Assembly (NCBI RefSeq): GCF_900100205.1 | Contig: NZ_FNEQ01000001.1 | Coordinates: 620,001-684,000 of the forward strand | Direction of reading: 5' to 3' | Length of the DNA: 64,000 nt | Source: Duganella sp. OV510 | Lineage (GTDB): Bacteria > Pseudomonadota > Gammaproteobacteria > Burkholderiales > Burkholderiaceae_D | Shown: positions 1-9,095 of the stretch, one piece after another | How the letters are laid out: every line of letters starts with the position of its first letter | Numbering within the stretch: the first letter of the stretch is position 1 | Position numbers and translations under genes: made by a program | Notes under the pieces: model-generated | Databases searched by the model: none | Told to the model about the DNA's origin: nothing | The model's input: the letters and a program-made list of their open reading frames with translations, nothing else

Positions 1-1
1 G

Positions 2-211
2 CTGCAAGCGCTGACCAAGCGCGCGTGGGGCGTGACGGTATTTGAACGGCTGCGCCAGATCCGCATGGAGCGCGCGCATGAAATGCTGCTGGCAGGCGCC
101 AGCGTGATGCAGGCCGCAGAAGCGGCAGGCTACTCTGCGGCCACCAACTTCGCCACCGCTTATCGGCGCCGCTACGGCGCGACGCCACGCGCGGCACGCG
201 GCGCTGCTTAG
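2..211 (+). CDS. AraC-family transcriptional regulator, C-terminal fragment
   Basis: The window opens inside this gene; only the last 69 codons are present, ending in TAG. The residues match the second half of an AraC/XylS DNA-binding domain: a recognition segment (FERLRQIRMERAHEMLLAG), then a second helix-turn-helix with AAEAAGYSAATNFATAYRRR and the usual RYGATP ending. AraC regulators bind DNA through this tandem helix-turn-helix, while the missing N-terminal half would carry any ligand pocket. The target is unknown. It is convergent with the efflux operon that follows, and its stop codon lies in the first unit of a 13-bp tandem repeat. Confidence 0.85.
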   Translation: MQALTKRAWGVTVFERLRQIRMERAHEMLLAGASVMQAAEAAGYSAATNFATAYRRRYGATPRAARGAA

Positions 212-260
212 TTAGTTGCGGTAGTTAGTTGCGGTAGTTACTTGGGATAGTTACCTGCGG
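209..260. repeat. Four tandem 13-bp units
   Basis: Four consecutive 13-bp units occupy the convergent junction: two identical TAGTTAGTTGCGG units (209-221 and 222-234), then two diverged copies (235-247 and 248-260). The first unit supplies the TAG stop of the AraC gene. The last unit runs into the 3' end of the small minus-strand gene and contains its stop codon. Confidence 0.9.
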
Positions 261-448
261 CTGGCTTCCTTGGCCGCAGCCTTGATGTCGGCGCAGGACA
301 TTGGCTTGCCATTCTTCGCAGCTTCTGCCTCCAACTGCTGGCAACCCTGGTAGCTATGCCAGAACACCAGCACATAACCAGCCACGCCCAGCACAATAGC
401 AACCATCGCCGCAGCCAATCCCAACTTCACAACTTTTTCAGACGCCAT
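251..448 (-). CDS. Small single-pass membrane protein
   Basis: A 65-residue protein with a short charged N-terminus (MASEKVVK), one hydrophobic segment at about residues 8-30 and a polar tail with two Cys. It resembles no family I can name. It overlaps the 3' end of the RND pump gene by 22 nt on the same strand, so it is probably the last gene of the efflux operon. Small membrane proteins sometimes modulate RND pumps (AcrZ is the known example), but nothing in this sequence shows that role. It could also be an independent envelope protein. Confidence 0.6.
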   Translation of the reverse strand: MASEKVVKLGLAAAMVAIVLGVAGYVLVFWHSYQGCQQLEAEAAKNGKPMSCADIKAAAKEASRR

Positions 449-3400
449 TTCTCAACTCGATCAGCAAAAGAGCGCCATGTTAGCATGCGACGGCGCGTCA
501 GCCATTGCACCCCATCGTCGATATAGCTGAACACCACCGGAATCACCAGCAGGCTAAGGAAAGTAGACGACAACAAGCCGCCGATCACCACCACGGCCAT
601 TGGCGCGCGGAAGCTTGGATCGCTGCCCCATCCCAGCGCCACCGGCAGCATGCCCGCGCCCATGGCGATGGTGGTCATCACAATGGGGCGCACGCGCTTG
701 TGGCAGGCATCGACGGTTGCCGCCCAGCGGGTCATGCCCTGCGCACGCGCGATGGCGATGTAATCGACCAGCAGGATGGCATTTTTTGTCGCGATACCCA
801 TCAGCATAATCAGTCCGATCATCGACGGCATCGACAGCGCCGATCCGCTGACATACAGCGCCAGGAACGCACCCGGTATCGACAACACCAGCGCTGCCAG
901 TATGGTGACAGGCTGCGCAAAATCCTTCAACAGCAGCACCAGCACCGCATAGATGCATAGCACGCCGGTCAACATGGCGATGCCGAAGCCGGATGCCAGT
1001 TCCGCCATTTGTTCGGCGTCACCCATCGCGCTGCGCTGCACGCCCGGCGGCAAGGCGCGCAGGCTGGGCAAGGCCAGCGCCGCCTGCTCGACGACACCAA
1101 GCGGCAGCTCATTCAACTCGACCTGCAAATTGATGTTGCGCACCCGGTCATAGCGCGCGATCTGGGCCGGTCCGCTGCCCAACTCCAGGGTGGCGACATT
1201 TTCCAGCGCCACCGGCCCACGCGTGCCGGCCACCGGCAGGCGTTTCAGCGTATCGAGGTCGCTGCGCGCCGACGCTGGCAAGCGCACCACCACCGGCACC
1301 TGGCGCGCGCTGAAATTCAGCCGGGCCAGATCCTGTTCATAATCGCCGCTGGTCGCCACCCGCAATGCATCGGCGATGGCGGCGGATGTGACGCCCAGGT
1401 CGGCCGCGCGGGCAAAATCTGGATGCACCAGCAGTTCCGGCTGCACCAGTCCAGCACTGGAGGTCACACCACCGATGCCAGGAATGGTCCGCAATTCACG
1501 CGCCACCTGAGCGGCATGCCGCGCCAGCAGCTCGCCATCCTCGCCGGACAAGGCCACCACATAGTTTTCACTCGAACCGCCGGAACCCACGCCGACGCGC
1601 ACTCCCGGCAGCAGCGCCAGCGCATCACGCAGTTGCTGCTCGACCTGCTGGCGGCTGATGCCGGGTCGCTCGCTGCGGTGCGCCAGTGTCAGCGTCAGGA
1701 CTGCGTTGCGCACATCGGCCGCGCCGGGCATCTCATCCGGATCATCACCACCCACGCTACCGGCGCCCACGGCGGTGTACATCATTTTCAGCTGGCGGTT
1801 ATCTCGTATCAAACTGCGCGCCCGGTGCGCCGCCGACAGCGTATCGGCCAGCGTAGCGCCCGGCGGCAGCGTCAATCGCACCTGGGTTTGCGCCACATCG
1901 TCAGGCGGGATGAAGGCTTCCGGCAGCCGCGATGCCATCAACAGCCCAACCAGCATGAAGCCCAGCGCCACCAGCATGGTTCTGGCGCGATGCCGCAAAC
2001 ACCATTGCGCCGAGCCGAGATAGCGAGCCATCCACCAGGGTTCGACCGCGCCCTCCGTTGTGTGCGGCTTGAGCATGTAGGCCGCCATCATTGGCGTCAG
2101 CACCCGCGCCACGATCAGCGAGCAAAATACCGCCACTGCGGCTGTCCAGCCAAACTGCACGAAGAACTTGCCCACCACGCCGCTCATGAAGGCGGTCGGC
2201 AGGAACACGGCAATCAGCGTGAAGGTGGTGGCGATGACGGCGAGGCCAATTTCATCGGCGGCCTCCATCGCCGCCTGATACGGTGTCTTCCCCATGCGCA
2301 GGTGGCGGGCGATGTTCTCTATCTCGACGATGGCGTCGTCCACCAGGATACCGACCACCAGCGACAGCGATAGCAGCGTGATGACATTCAGCGTGAAGCC
2401 CATCAGCTGCATGACGGCGAAGGTCGGGATGATCGACAATGGCAAGGCCACCGCCACCACCAGCGTCGCGCGCCAGTCGCGCAGGAACAGGAACACCACC
2501 AATACCGCCAGTGCCGCGCCTTCCCACAACAGGCGTATCGAACCGTCGTAGTTTTCCTCCACCTGATCGACGAAGTTGATGGTTTCGGTGATGCTGATGC
2601 CCGGATGCCCGGCTTTGAGCTGGTCCAGCGCCGCGCGCACGCCGGCCTGCACGTCCAGATCGCCGGCGCCACGGGCGCGCGTGATCTCGAAGCCGACCAC
2701 CGGCCGGTCGCCAAGCAGCGCGGCGGAACGTGGCTCGGCCACCGTATCGCTGACCTTCGCCACCTGGCTGAGACGAAGGCGGCGACCGTCCGGCAGTGCA
2801 ATTTCGATCTGCCCCACCTGTGCGGCCGTCTGTACCGTGGCGATGGTGCGCACTGATTGCTCGATTCCGCCGATGTCCGAACGACCGCCAGCGGCATCCA
2901 GCTGCACCTGGCGCAACTGGCGCGATACGTCGGCGGCGGTCAGGTTCAATGCAAGCAGCTGCGCGGGGTCCAGCTCCACTCTCACTTCGCGCGTAACGCC
3001 TCCCACGCGCCCCACCAGGCCAACACCCGGCACGCCAAGCAGCGTCTTGCTGACTTCATTATCGACGAACCACGACAGGGCTTCATCGTCCATGCGCGGT
3101 GCGGCCACCGTGTAGGTCAGGATCGGCGAACCGGCGAAGGTGGTTTTCTTGATCACCGGATCACGCAGGTCGGCCGGCAGATCGGCGCGCACGCGCGCCA
3201 CCGCGTCGCGCACATCGTCAACCGCTTCCTGCACCGGCTTCTCCAGCTGGAATTCAACCGAGATATTGGCGACGCCGTCGGTCAGCATGGTGTTGATGTG
3301 ACGCAGGCCCTGCACCGTGGCCAGCGAGTTCTCGATCTTGCGCGCGACGTCATTCTCCAGCTGCGTCGGCGAGGCGCCGGGCAAGGCGGCCATGATGGTC

Positions 3401-3546
3401 ACCAGCGGCAAGTCCATATCGGGAAAGTTCTGGACTTTCATCGCGCGGAAGCCTAGCAGGCCGGCCAGCGTCAATAGAATGAACAGCAGGATGCCGGGCA
3501 CCGGATTGCGGATCGACCAGGAGGAGATATTCAGGTTCATGTTCAA
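427..3546 (-). CDS. RND-family efflux pump, inner-membrane permease
   Basis: At 1039 residues this has the full length of an AcrB/MdtB/MexF-type proton-driven exporter. The N-terminus (ISSWSIRNPVPGILLFILL) is the usual first membrane helix. The proton-relay Asp pair is present in GILVDDAIVEIENIARH, and the helix-10 Lys in GIATKNAILLVDY. Two large periplasmic loops separate the two six-helix bundles. It should form a trimer that passes drugs, dyes or other toxic organics to the adaptor and outer channel encoded next to it. It overlaps the adaptor gene by 4 nt. Substrate range cannot be read from the sequence. Expression is presumably set by the two-component system upstream in the same unit. 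Confidence 0.95.
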   Translation of the reverse strand: MNMNLNISSWSIRNPVPGILLFILLTLAGLLGFRAMKVQNFPDMDLPLVTIMAALPGASPTQLENDVARKIENSLATVQGLRHINTMLTDGVANISVEFQLEKPVQEAVDDVRDAVARVRADLPADLRDPVIKKTTFAGSPILTYTVAAPRMDDEALSWFVDNEVSKTLLGVPGVGLVGRVGGVTREVRVELDPAQLLALNLTAADVSRQLRQVQLDAAGGRSDIGGIEQSVRTIATVQTAAQVGQIEIALPDGRRLRLSQVAKVSDTVAEPRSAALLGDRPVVGFEITRARGAGDLDVQAGVRAALDQLKAGHPGISITETINFVDQVEENYDGSIRLLWEGAALAVLVVFLFLRDWRATLVVAVALPLSIIPTFAVMQLMGFTLNVITLLSLSLVVGILVDDAIVEIENIARHLRMGKTPYQAAMEAADEIGLAVIATTFTLIAVFLPTAFMSGVVGKFFVQFGWTAAVAVFCSLIVARVLTPMMAAYMLKPHTTEGAVEPWWMARYLGSAQWCLRHRARTMLVALGFMLVGLLMASRLPEAFIPPDDVAQTQVRLTLPPGATLADTLSAAHRARSLIRDNRQLKMMYTAVGAGSVGGDDPDEMPGAADVRNAVLTLTLAHRSERPGISRQQVEQQLRDALALLPGVRVGVGSGGSSENYVVALSGEDGELLARHAAQVARELRTIPGIGGVTSSAGLVQPELLVHPDFARAADLGVTSAAIADALRVATSGDYEQDLARLNFSARQVPVVVRLPASARSDLDTLKRLPVAGTRGPVALENVATLELGSGPAQIARYDRVRNINLQVELNELPLGVVEQAALALPSLRALPPGVQRSAMGDAEQMAELASGFGIAMLTGVLCIYAVLVLLLKDFAQPVTILAALVLSIPGAFLALYVSGSALSMPSMIGLIMLMGIATKNAILLVDYIAIARAQGMTRWAATVDACHKRVRPIVMTTIAMGAGMLPVALGWGSDPSFRAPMAVVVIGGLLSSTFLSLLVIPVVFSYIDDGVQWLTRRRMLTWRSFADRVEKWRLKKL

Positions 3547-4643
3547 GGCCCCGTCGCCACCACGCGTACCAGGTCGCCATCGTCCAGAAAAGCGCCACCG
3601 TCGGCGACGACCTTGCTGACGCCATCGAGTCCGGCCACGATTTCCACCATGCCACCAATTCGCTGGCCCGGTGTAACCTTGACCTGCTCGACCCGTTGAT
3701 CGGCCGTCAGCCGCATCACATAGCTGTAGCCATCACGCTGCAATACCGTAGCCTGCGGCAGCGCCCACCCGCGCCGCGCCTCGCCAAGTTCAATCTCGCC
3801 GCGCGCAAACATGCCAGCGCGCGCCGTGCTGGCCGCCGGCAGATCGACATACACCACGCCGTTACGCGTTTGCGGGTCCACTGTCGGCGCGGTCATGCGT
3901 ACCTTGCCTTGCATCGGTGCGCCGCCAGCCGGCGTCACCCACACTACCAACCCCGGATTCAGGCGCGCCAGCTCGGGCGCTGCGACTTCCGCACGCCATT
4001 CCAGCCGCCCGCGCCGTATGAGGCGGAACAGCTCCTGCCCGGCCGGTACAACCGCACCGACCGTCGCGCTGCGCGCCGACACCACGCCGTCATCCGGCGC
4101 CAGTACGCTGGCTTGCGCCAGCCGCAGTTGCTGCACTTGCGACAGCGCCCCGGCCGCATCCAGCCGGGCTTGCGCTGTGCGTTCTGTCGTGAGGTACTGG
4201 TTGATCTGCTGCGCGGACAGGGCGCCGCTGGCCTGCAGGCCACGCGCCCGTTGCGCATTGGCCGCAGCCTCCGCCAGCGCCGCCTCGGCCTCGGCATAGG
4301 TGGCGCGGCTGTGTGCAAGGTCGGCGCCAACCGTCGCCGAGGCAAATGTCGCCAGCACTTGTCCGCGCCTCACGCGATCACCGACGTTGACCTTGACGTC
4401 GGTGAGCCGCAGCCCGTCGGCCTCCGCACCAATGCTGGCCTCCTGCCAGGCTGCGATATTGCCGTTGGCCTGCACGCGTTGCGGCAGACTGGCGATTTTT
4501 GCTTGCGTAACCGTTACCGTCAATGCCGGCCTGGCCGTGGCAGCGGCAGCCGGCGGCATGCCGCGCCCTTCCTGCGCCGCGATTATCCCGGCCAGCATCA
4601 ACGCAACTACAGCGACCAGCAGCGCTTTTTTCAATGTCGTCAT
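3543..4643 (-). CDS. RND efflux periplasmic adaptor (HlyD/AcrA family)
   Basis: A 366-residue membrane-fusion protein. A hydrophobic export signal or anchor lies at residues 7-23, followed by a barrel-sandwich lipoyl half (VNVGDRVRRGQVLATF), an Ala-rich alpha-helical hairpin at roughly 105-165, the second lipoyl half (SVLAPDDGVVSARSATVGAVVPAGQ) and beta-barrel domains. It bridges the inner-membrane pump and the TolC-like channel. Its stop overlaps the pump start and its own start overlaps the channel gene's end, as expected for co-translated tripartite pump components. Confidence 0.93.
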   Translation of the reverse strand: MTTLKKALLVAVVALMLAGIIAAQEGRGMPPAAAATARPALTVTVTQAKIASLPQRVQANGNIAAWQEASIGAEADGLRLTDVKVNVGDRVRRGQVLATFASATVGADLAHSRATYAEAEAALAEAAANAQRARGLQASGALSAQQINQYLTTERTAQARLDAAGALSQVQQLRLAQASVLAPDDGVVSARSATVGAVVPAGQELFRLIRRGRLEWRAEVAAPELARLNPGLVVWVTPAGGAPMQGKVRMTAPTVDPQTRNGVVYVDLPAASTARAGMFARGEIELGEARRGWALPQATVLQRDGYSYVMRLTADQRVEQVKVTPGQRIGGMVEIVAGLDGVSKVVADGGAFLDDGDLVRVVATGP

Positions 4644-5956
4644 TGTGTATCCTGTTTTTGAGGGTGTGCCGGCGTCCAGCCACCGGTAGCGCGGTAAAGG
4701 GAAATCCAGGCGATCGCGCTGTCACGCTGCTGGTCGACCAGCGAGGTATGCGCGGCCAGCATGCTGCGGCGTGCATCCTCCAATTCAAACAGGCTGGCCA
4801 GGCCACCACGGTAGAGCGCATCGGCAGCCCGATATGAACGTTCAAATCCGTTGACGGCGTTGTCGGTGTCTGCCCGGCGGCCGGACGCCTTTTTTAAAGA
4901 CAGCAGCGCGGACTCGGTGTCGCGCACGGCGTTGCGCAAGCGCTCGGCATAGCTCACGCCCGCCGCCTGGTAGCGCGCCAGCGCGGCTTGCATGTTGGCG
5001 CGGCGCACACCGGCATCAAACAGCGGCAAAGTGAAAGACACCGGGCCGACAGTCCATATCGGTCCGTTCGTGCCAAGTCCCGCACTGGAAGCACGCGCCG
5101 CACTGATGTTGCCGTTGAGGGTAATGCGCGGCCATTGCTGACCCTGGGCCTGCTGATAATCCGCGCTGGCCGCAATCAGCGCTTGCGCGGCCACCAGCAG
5201 ATCCGGACGCTGTGACAACGCCCCGGCAGGCACCGTGTCCACATCCGCAACGCTGGCTTGCGGCACATGGGCTGTCGCACCGGCCAGCTCATTGCGCAAA
5301 GCCGTTTCGCTGATGGCGGTCAGCGCCGCAAGCGACTTGAGCGCGAGCCCGCATTGTTCCCCCTGCTGGCTCAGCACCGCCCTGCCCTGCGCCGCACTGG
5401 CATCCGCCAGGTCGGCCGACGCCGGCGCACGCATGCCGCCATCTGCTGCCAGCGCTGTCAGGCGCGCAGTTTCAGCGCGCGACTCGGCATCAAATACTGC
5501 ATAGGCCAGTTGCGCCTCACAGGCCCGCAAGTCGACATAGCTGCTGGCCACTTCGGCGGCAACCGCGACCCGCACCCCATGCAGCGCGGCTTCGCTGGCC
5601 GCCAGCCTGGCTTGCGCGGCGCTGGCGCCGGCACGCAAGGCGCCGAACAGATCCACCTCCCAACTGGCCTGCAGACCAATCGAGACGTTGCCTGCGACCG
5701 GCGTGCCTGGAGTGGATATTCCGCGCTCCGCGCTGGCATTCAAGCCCAGCGTGGGCAGCAATGCGCCGTCACTGGCAACGCTGGCAGCACGTGCATCGGC
5801 AATCCGTGCATCCGCCTCGGCCAGCGTTGCGCTGACGCTGACCGCCGCCTGAATAAGGCGTAGCAGCTGCGGGTCGTCGAAATGCGGGCCCTGCGCGCGA
5901 GCGGGGGCCGTCGCGATCAGTACAACACTGATCGCTAGCTTGATGGAGTTTGTCAT
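4640..5956 (-). CDS. TolC-family outer-membrane efflux channel
   Basis: A longer frame is open to 6025, but that would run into the kinase gene. The ATG at 5956 is preferred: it lies 4 nt past the kinase stop and begins a clear signal peptide (MTNSIKLAISVVLIATAPARAQ). The mature protein has the tandem OEP repeat pattern, long Ala-rich helices and the motif LYRGGLASLFELEDARRSM near the C-terminus that is typical of NodT/OprM-type factors. No lipobox Cys is present, so it is not a lipoprotein. As a trimer it would form the outer-membrane exit duct of the neighbouring RND pump. Confidence 0.92.
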   Translation of the reverse strand: MTNSIKLAISVVLIATAPARAQGPHFDDPQLLRLIQAAVSVSATLAEADARIADARAASVASDGALLPTLGLNASAERGISTPGTPVAGNVSIGLQASWEVDLFGALRAGASAAQARLAASEAALHGVRVAVAAEVASSYVDLRACEAQLAYAVFDAESRAETARLTALAADGGMRAPASADLADASAAQGRAVLSQQGEQCGLALKSLAALTAISETALRNELAGATAHVPQASVADVDTVPAGALSQRPDLLVAAQALIAASADYQQAQGQQWPRITLNGNISAARASSAGLGTNGPIWTVGPVSFTLPLFDAGVRRANMQAALARYQAAGVSYAERLRNAVRDTESALLSLKKASGRRADTDNAVNGFERSYRAADALYRGGLASLFELEDARRSMLAAHTSLVDQQRDSAIAWISLYRATGGWTPAHPQKQDTQ

Positions 5957-5960
5957 GGAG

Positions 5961-7256
5961 TTAGAAACGCAGCTGAGCCAGCGTCCCTTTTGAAACGGTT
6001 GAGTTGATGGACAATGACCAGCCAAAGCGCTCGCATATGCGTCGGATCAGGAACAGTCCCAGTCCTTGTCCGCCACCCAGCTTGGCTGAATTACGCAATG
6101 ACATGGAATACGAACGCGCCGCTGCCGCAATATCGAAACCGACGCCGCAATCACGCACAGTCAGGCAATCGCCTTGCAGCGCCACGATGATCGCGCCTTC
6201 ATAGCTGTTTTCCGCCGCGTTACGCAGCAGGTTGCCGATGACGATGCGGACCATCGCCTCAGGCGCCTTCACCCACGTTGGCTGAATATCATCCAGCACA
6301 TAGTCGACCAGCTTACCTTGCAACAGGTGCCGATGATCCGCCACCAGTACCTCCAGCAATGCATCCACCCTGGTGGATTCGTTGAGCGCCTTTCCGTCCG
6401 GTTCGCGCGACAGGTACAGCAAAGCCGCCATGATCTCGGTCAGGTTGTCGGTGGTGGCACGGATGCGCTGCAGCGGCGACATCGCGGTCGGCGGCAAGGG
6501 CTGCTGCATCAACACATCCACCGCGCCGGCGACGACAGCAATCGGCGTGCGGAACTCATGGCTGGCCTGGTCCAGCAAGCTGCGCTCACGCTCGACAAAG
6601 CGTTCGACCCGTTCCAGGTGGCCATTCACCAGCACCGCGATATCGTGCAACTCGGCCAACTGAAAATCGACTTGCAGCCGCATGGACGGCCGCTCCGGAT
6701 TGAGTGCATTCATCGCCCGCGCCAGTTCCTGAAGTTGTAGCCTCAGGCTGCGATAGATCCGCAACACGCTGAACGTCACCATGATCATGCCCATTACCCA
6801 GAACACCGTACTTAATACGGCATTGCGATTCTGCAGCCCTTCCAGCGCGGTGATGTCCACCGCCATGACGATGCGCTCCGCACCGACCGCCGTTACCAGC
6901 ACGGCGTGATCGAAATCCTCTTCGTCGGTCTGCTCTTCGTCATAGAAACCCGGCGCCAACTGCGCGAAATAGGCCGGCATGTCGGCCGGCAGCGGCCCGC
7001 CAGACAAGCGCCAGCCGCGCAAGGGACCAAGCGAAGGCAATGGCGCGTCCCCCTGCCGCCGCGCCAGCGCCAGATACTGCTCGGTGCTGGACGACAGCAG
7101 CTGTTCCCATATCGGATGTACGATCAGCCCCTGGCTAAGCCATGCCTGGAAGCTGATCCCGACCGTCATCACGATGCCAAACAACAGAAACGGCAACGTG
7201 ATTTTCCATTGCAGGCTGCTGCGGCGCATGGCTGGCGCGGTGGCGGAATTAATCAT
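5961..7256 (-). CDS. Two-component sensor histidine kinase
   Basis: A 431-residue membrane kinase. Transmembrane segments lie at about 20-40 and 148-168, bracketing an acidic periplasmic sensor region (YDEEQTDEEDFDH). The H-box is SHEFRTPIAVVAG with phospho-acceptor His233. The ATPase part shows the N-box (NLLRNAAENSYEG), DCGVGFD and GGGQGLGLFLIRRICERFGW. The start overlaps the regulator gene by 8 nt, so the pair is translationally coupled. The kinase gene sits directly before the channel gene, which suggests it senses a compound or envelope stress relieved by the pump; the signal is not evident. Confidence 0.94.
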   Translation of the reverse strand: MINSATAPAMRRSSLQWKITLPFLLFGIVMTVGISFQAWLSQGLIVHPIWEQLLSSSTEQYLALARRQGDAPLPSLGPLRGWRLSGGPLPADMPAYFAQLAPGFYDEEQTDEEDFDHAVLVTAVGAERIVMAVDITALEGLQNRNAVLSTVFWVMGMIMVTFSVLRIYRSLRLQLQELARAMNALNPERPSMRLQVDFQLAELHDIAVLVNGHLERVERFVERERSLLDQASHEFRTPIAVVAGAVDVLMQQPLPPTAMSPLQRIRATTDNLTEIMAALLYLSREPDGKALNESTRVDALLEVLVADHRHLLQGKLVDYVLDDIQPTWVKAPEAMVRIVIGNLLRNAAENSYEGAIIVALQGDCLTVRDCGVGFDIAAAARSYSMSLRNSAKLGGGQGLGLFLIRRICERFGWSLSINSTVSKGTLAQLRF

Positions 7257-7953
7257 GGGCCGGACGGATGCAATAGCCAGTGCCGGTGACGGTCTGGATC
7301 AGTTTTGACACGGTGTCGCCGTCAACGGCTTTACGCAACATATGCATGTGGGAGCGCAAGATGTCGGCATCAGGCACCTCGTTGCGCCAGATCAGGTGCT
7401 CCAGATCCTCGCGCGGCACCACATGCGGCGAGCGTCGCATCAGCATCTCCAGCAACTGGCGACGAATCGGCGACAGCGCCAGCGGGTAACCCGCACGGCT
7501 GACGATCTGGGTATTCAGGTCGAACTGCAGATCGGCCACCTGCAACACGCGTGATTGCGCGTGCGACGTGCGGGCACGGCTGACCACCACCCGCAGGCGG
7601 ATCTCCAGCTCGGCCAGGGCAATCGGCTTGACCATATAGTCGTCGGCGCCGGTCTGGAAACCTTCGATCTTGTTTTCCAGTTGATCCCTGGCGGTCAGCA
7701 TCACCACCGGAATGGACGACTTGTGCTCCCCGCGCAAACGCGCCAGCATCGTCATGCCGTCCATGCGCGGCATCATCCAGTCGAGCACAATGGCGTCGTA
7801 ACGCTGGATCGCCAGCAGGGCCAACGCCGATTCACCATCCGGCGCGGCATCCGGCGTGTGCCCGCAGGCCTCCAGGAAGTCGTAGATATTCGCGGCCAGG
7901 GCCGCGTTATCCTCGACGATCAATATGCTTAGTGGCTGATCGATCACGGTCAA
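7249..7953 (-). CDS. OmpR-family response regulator
   Basis: A 234-residue regulator with an N-terminal receiver domain (acidic pocket around E14-D15, phospho-acceptor Asp58 in VLDWMMPRMDG, conserved Lys in DDYMVKPI) and a C-terminal winged-helix domain (RRQLLEMLMRRSPHVVPREDLEHLIW, then LRSHMHMLRKAVD). It is phosphorylated by the kinase downstream and very probably controls the mipA-like and pump genes of the same transcription unit. Only 30 bp separate it from the mipA-like gene upstream, so its own promoter may be absent or lie inside that gene. Confidence 0.95.
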   Translation of the reverse strand: MTVIDQPLSILIVEDNAALAANIYDFLEACGHTPDAAPDGESALALLAIQRYDAIVLDWMMPRMDGMTMLARLRGEHKSSIPVVMLTARDQLENKIEGFQTGADDYMVKPIALAELEIRLRVVVSRARTSHAQSRVLQVADLQFDLNTQIVSRAGYPLALSPIRRQLLEMLMRRSPHVVPREDLEHLIWRNEVPDADILRSHMHMLRKAVDGDTVSKLIQTVTGTGYCIRPAHD

Positions 7954-7983
7954 CTCCGTCTCTTGAGATAACGACAGATTAGC

Positions 7984-8787
7984 TCAAAAACTGCGCGAGA
8001 CGGCAAACATCAGCGACGCGCTGCCTTTGGTGTCTTTCTCCACCAGCGGGCTATCTTTCAGCTTGCCCGGCAAGGCGCGGTAGGACAGCCCGCCGATCAC
8101 CATCCATTCCCTGTTCAACGGGTGCATGACATCGATGCCGACCACTGGAATGACTGCGCTGCCAGGTTTGTAATCGACCACGCCGCGCGCGACTTCCGCC
8201 CCCAGCGTGCCGTAGTAATAATTGGCCATTTTCTTCGACATCACAGACACGCCGGCATGTGGCGTAATGCGCGTGCCTTGCAATTTGATGGGGTAGCCGT
8301 ATTTCACCGAACCTTCGAAACCCTTGCTGGCACTGCCCGCATCTGCCTTCAGGCCGACATCCAGCTTGCCCCAGTCGCCGTTCCAGCCTGCGGCCAGACC
8401 GATATCCACGCTATCTTTGCGGTCTTCCAGCAGATCACGGTTGATGCCACGCTCGGCCAGCTCGCGCACGCCGAAGTCTTTTTTATCGATGCCGGAGAAG
8501 CGTGCGGACAGCGTGGCGTCCACGGTGAATCCCTGCTGACGAAACAGATGCACACCGCCGCTGATACCGCGCCAGAAAAACCGCTCGCTTTCATAGGTCA
8601 CCAGTGGCACCGGGATCACGCGGCGGTCTTCGCCGGCATATTCTGCCGACGACACCACCACGCCGACACCCAGCCCCCAGCCAGGACGTGGACCTTGTGG
8701 GCCGGCCGGCGGCGCCTTGTCATCGGCGGCGAAGGCGGCGCCATGGCCAGCCAGCAGGGTGAGCGAAACGAGAGTAAAGAGCTTCAT
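7984..8787 (-). CDS. MipA/OmpV family outer-membrane protein
   Basis: The frame is open to 9057, but its first 90 codons are read-through of the tRNA-Leu gene and leader. The ATG at 8787 begins a signal peptide (MKLFTLVSLTLLAGHGAAFA). The 267-residue product has the MipA/OmpV pattern: GPRPGWGLGVGVVVSSAEYAGEDRRVIPVPL near the mature N-terminus in shortened form, alternating beta-strand composition, and a C-terminal aromatic residue (AVSRSF) suited to outer-membrane insertion. MipA scaffolds murein enzymes in E. coli, whereas family members beside two-component systems behave as inducible porin-like proteins. Being first in the unit, it probably responds to the same signal as the pump. Confidence 0.85.
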   Translation of the reverse strand: MKLFTLVSLTLLAGHGAAFAADDKAPPAGPQGPRPGWGLGVGVVVSSAEYAGEDRRVIPVPLVTYESERFFWRGISGGVHLFRQQGFTVDATLSARFSGIDKKDFGVRELAERGINRDLLEDRKDSVDIGLAAGWNGDWGKLDVGLKADAGSASKGFEGSVKYGYPIKLQGTRITPHAGVSVMSKKMANYYYGTLGAEVARGVVDYKPGSAVIPVVGIDVMHPLNREWMVIGGLSYRALPGKLKDSPLVEKDTKGSASLMFAVSRSF

Positions 8788-8936
8788 TGATATTCCTTGT
8801 TGGAGTGAAGAGGAGTATGAAGCCCGGACTATGCCGTAGCGATGTCGCGAAAATGTCGCGATAAGCTTAGATCGAATGACTTGGGGAGAGTGGGCGCGTC
8901 TGCGGCCGCGAGAATAGCGTTTTACTATGTGGTGGG

Positions 8937-9021
8937 TGGTGCTCCGAGCCGGAATCGAACCGGCACGCCTTGCGGCGGCAGATTTTAAGTCTGCAGTGTC
9001 TACCAATTTCACCATCGGAGC
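8937..9021 (-). tRNA. tRNA-Leu (anticodon UAA)
   Basis: Reading the minus strand from 9021, the acceptor stem GCTCCGA pairs with TCGGAGC, followed by A and an encoded CCA (8937-8940). The D-loop GGTGAAATTGGTAGACAC, the anticodon loop ACTTAAAA with TAA, a long variable arm and the T-arm GGTTCGATTCC are all present. The total is 85 nt, and the long variable arm fits a class II tRNA. Confidence 0.97.
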
Positions 9022-9095
9022 CCACACAAGGCCAATATTATGCCATGAACCAGCCATAACTGCCAGACAACTATTGAATCCGTTAAGATGGCGGA

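Noticed and set aside
1009-2373. 454-codon plus-strand frame, rich in His/Arg/Gln
   Set aside because: It is antisense to the RND pump and its composition is typical of a shadow frame.
8788-9057. N-terminal extension of the MipA-like protein
   Set aside because: This stretch is translated tRNA-Leu and leader DNA; the signal peptide begins at 8787.
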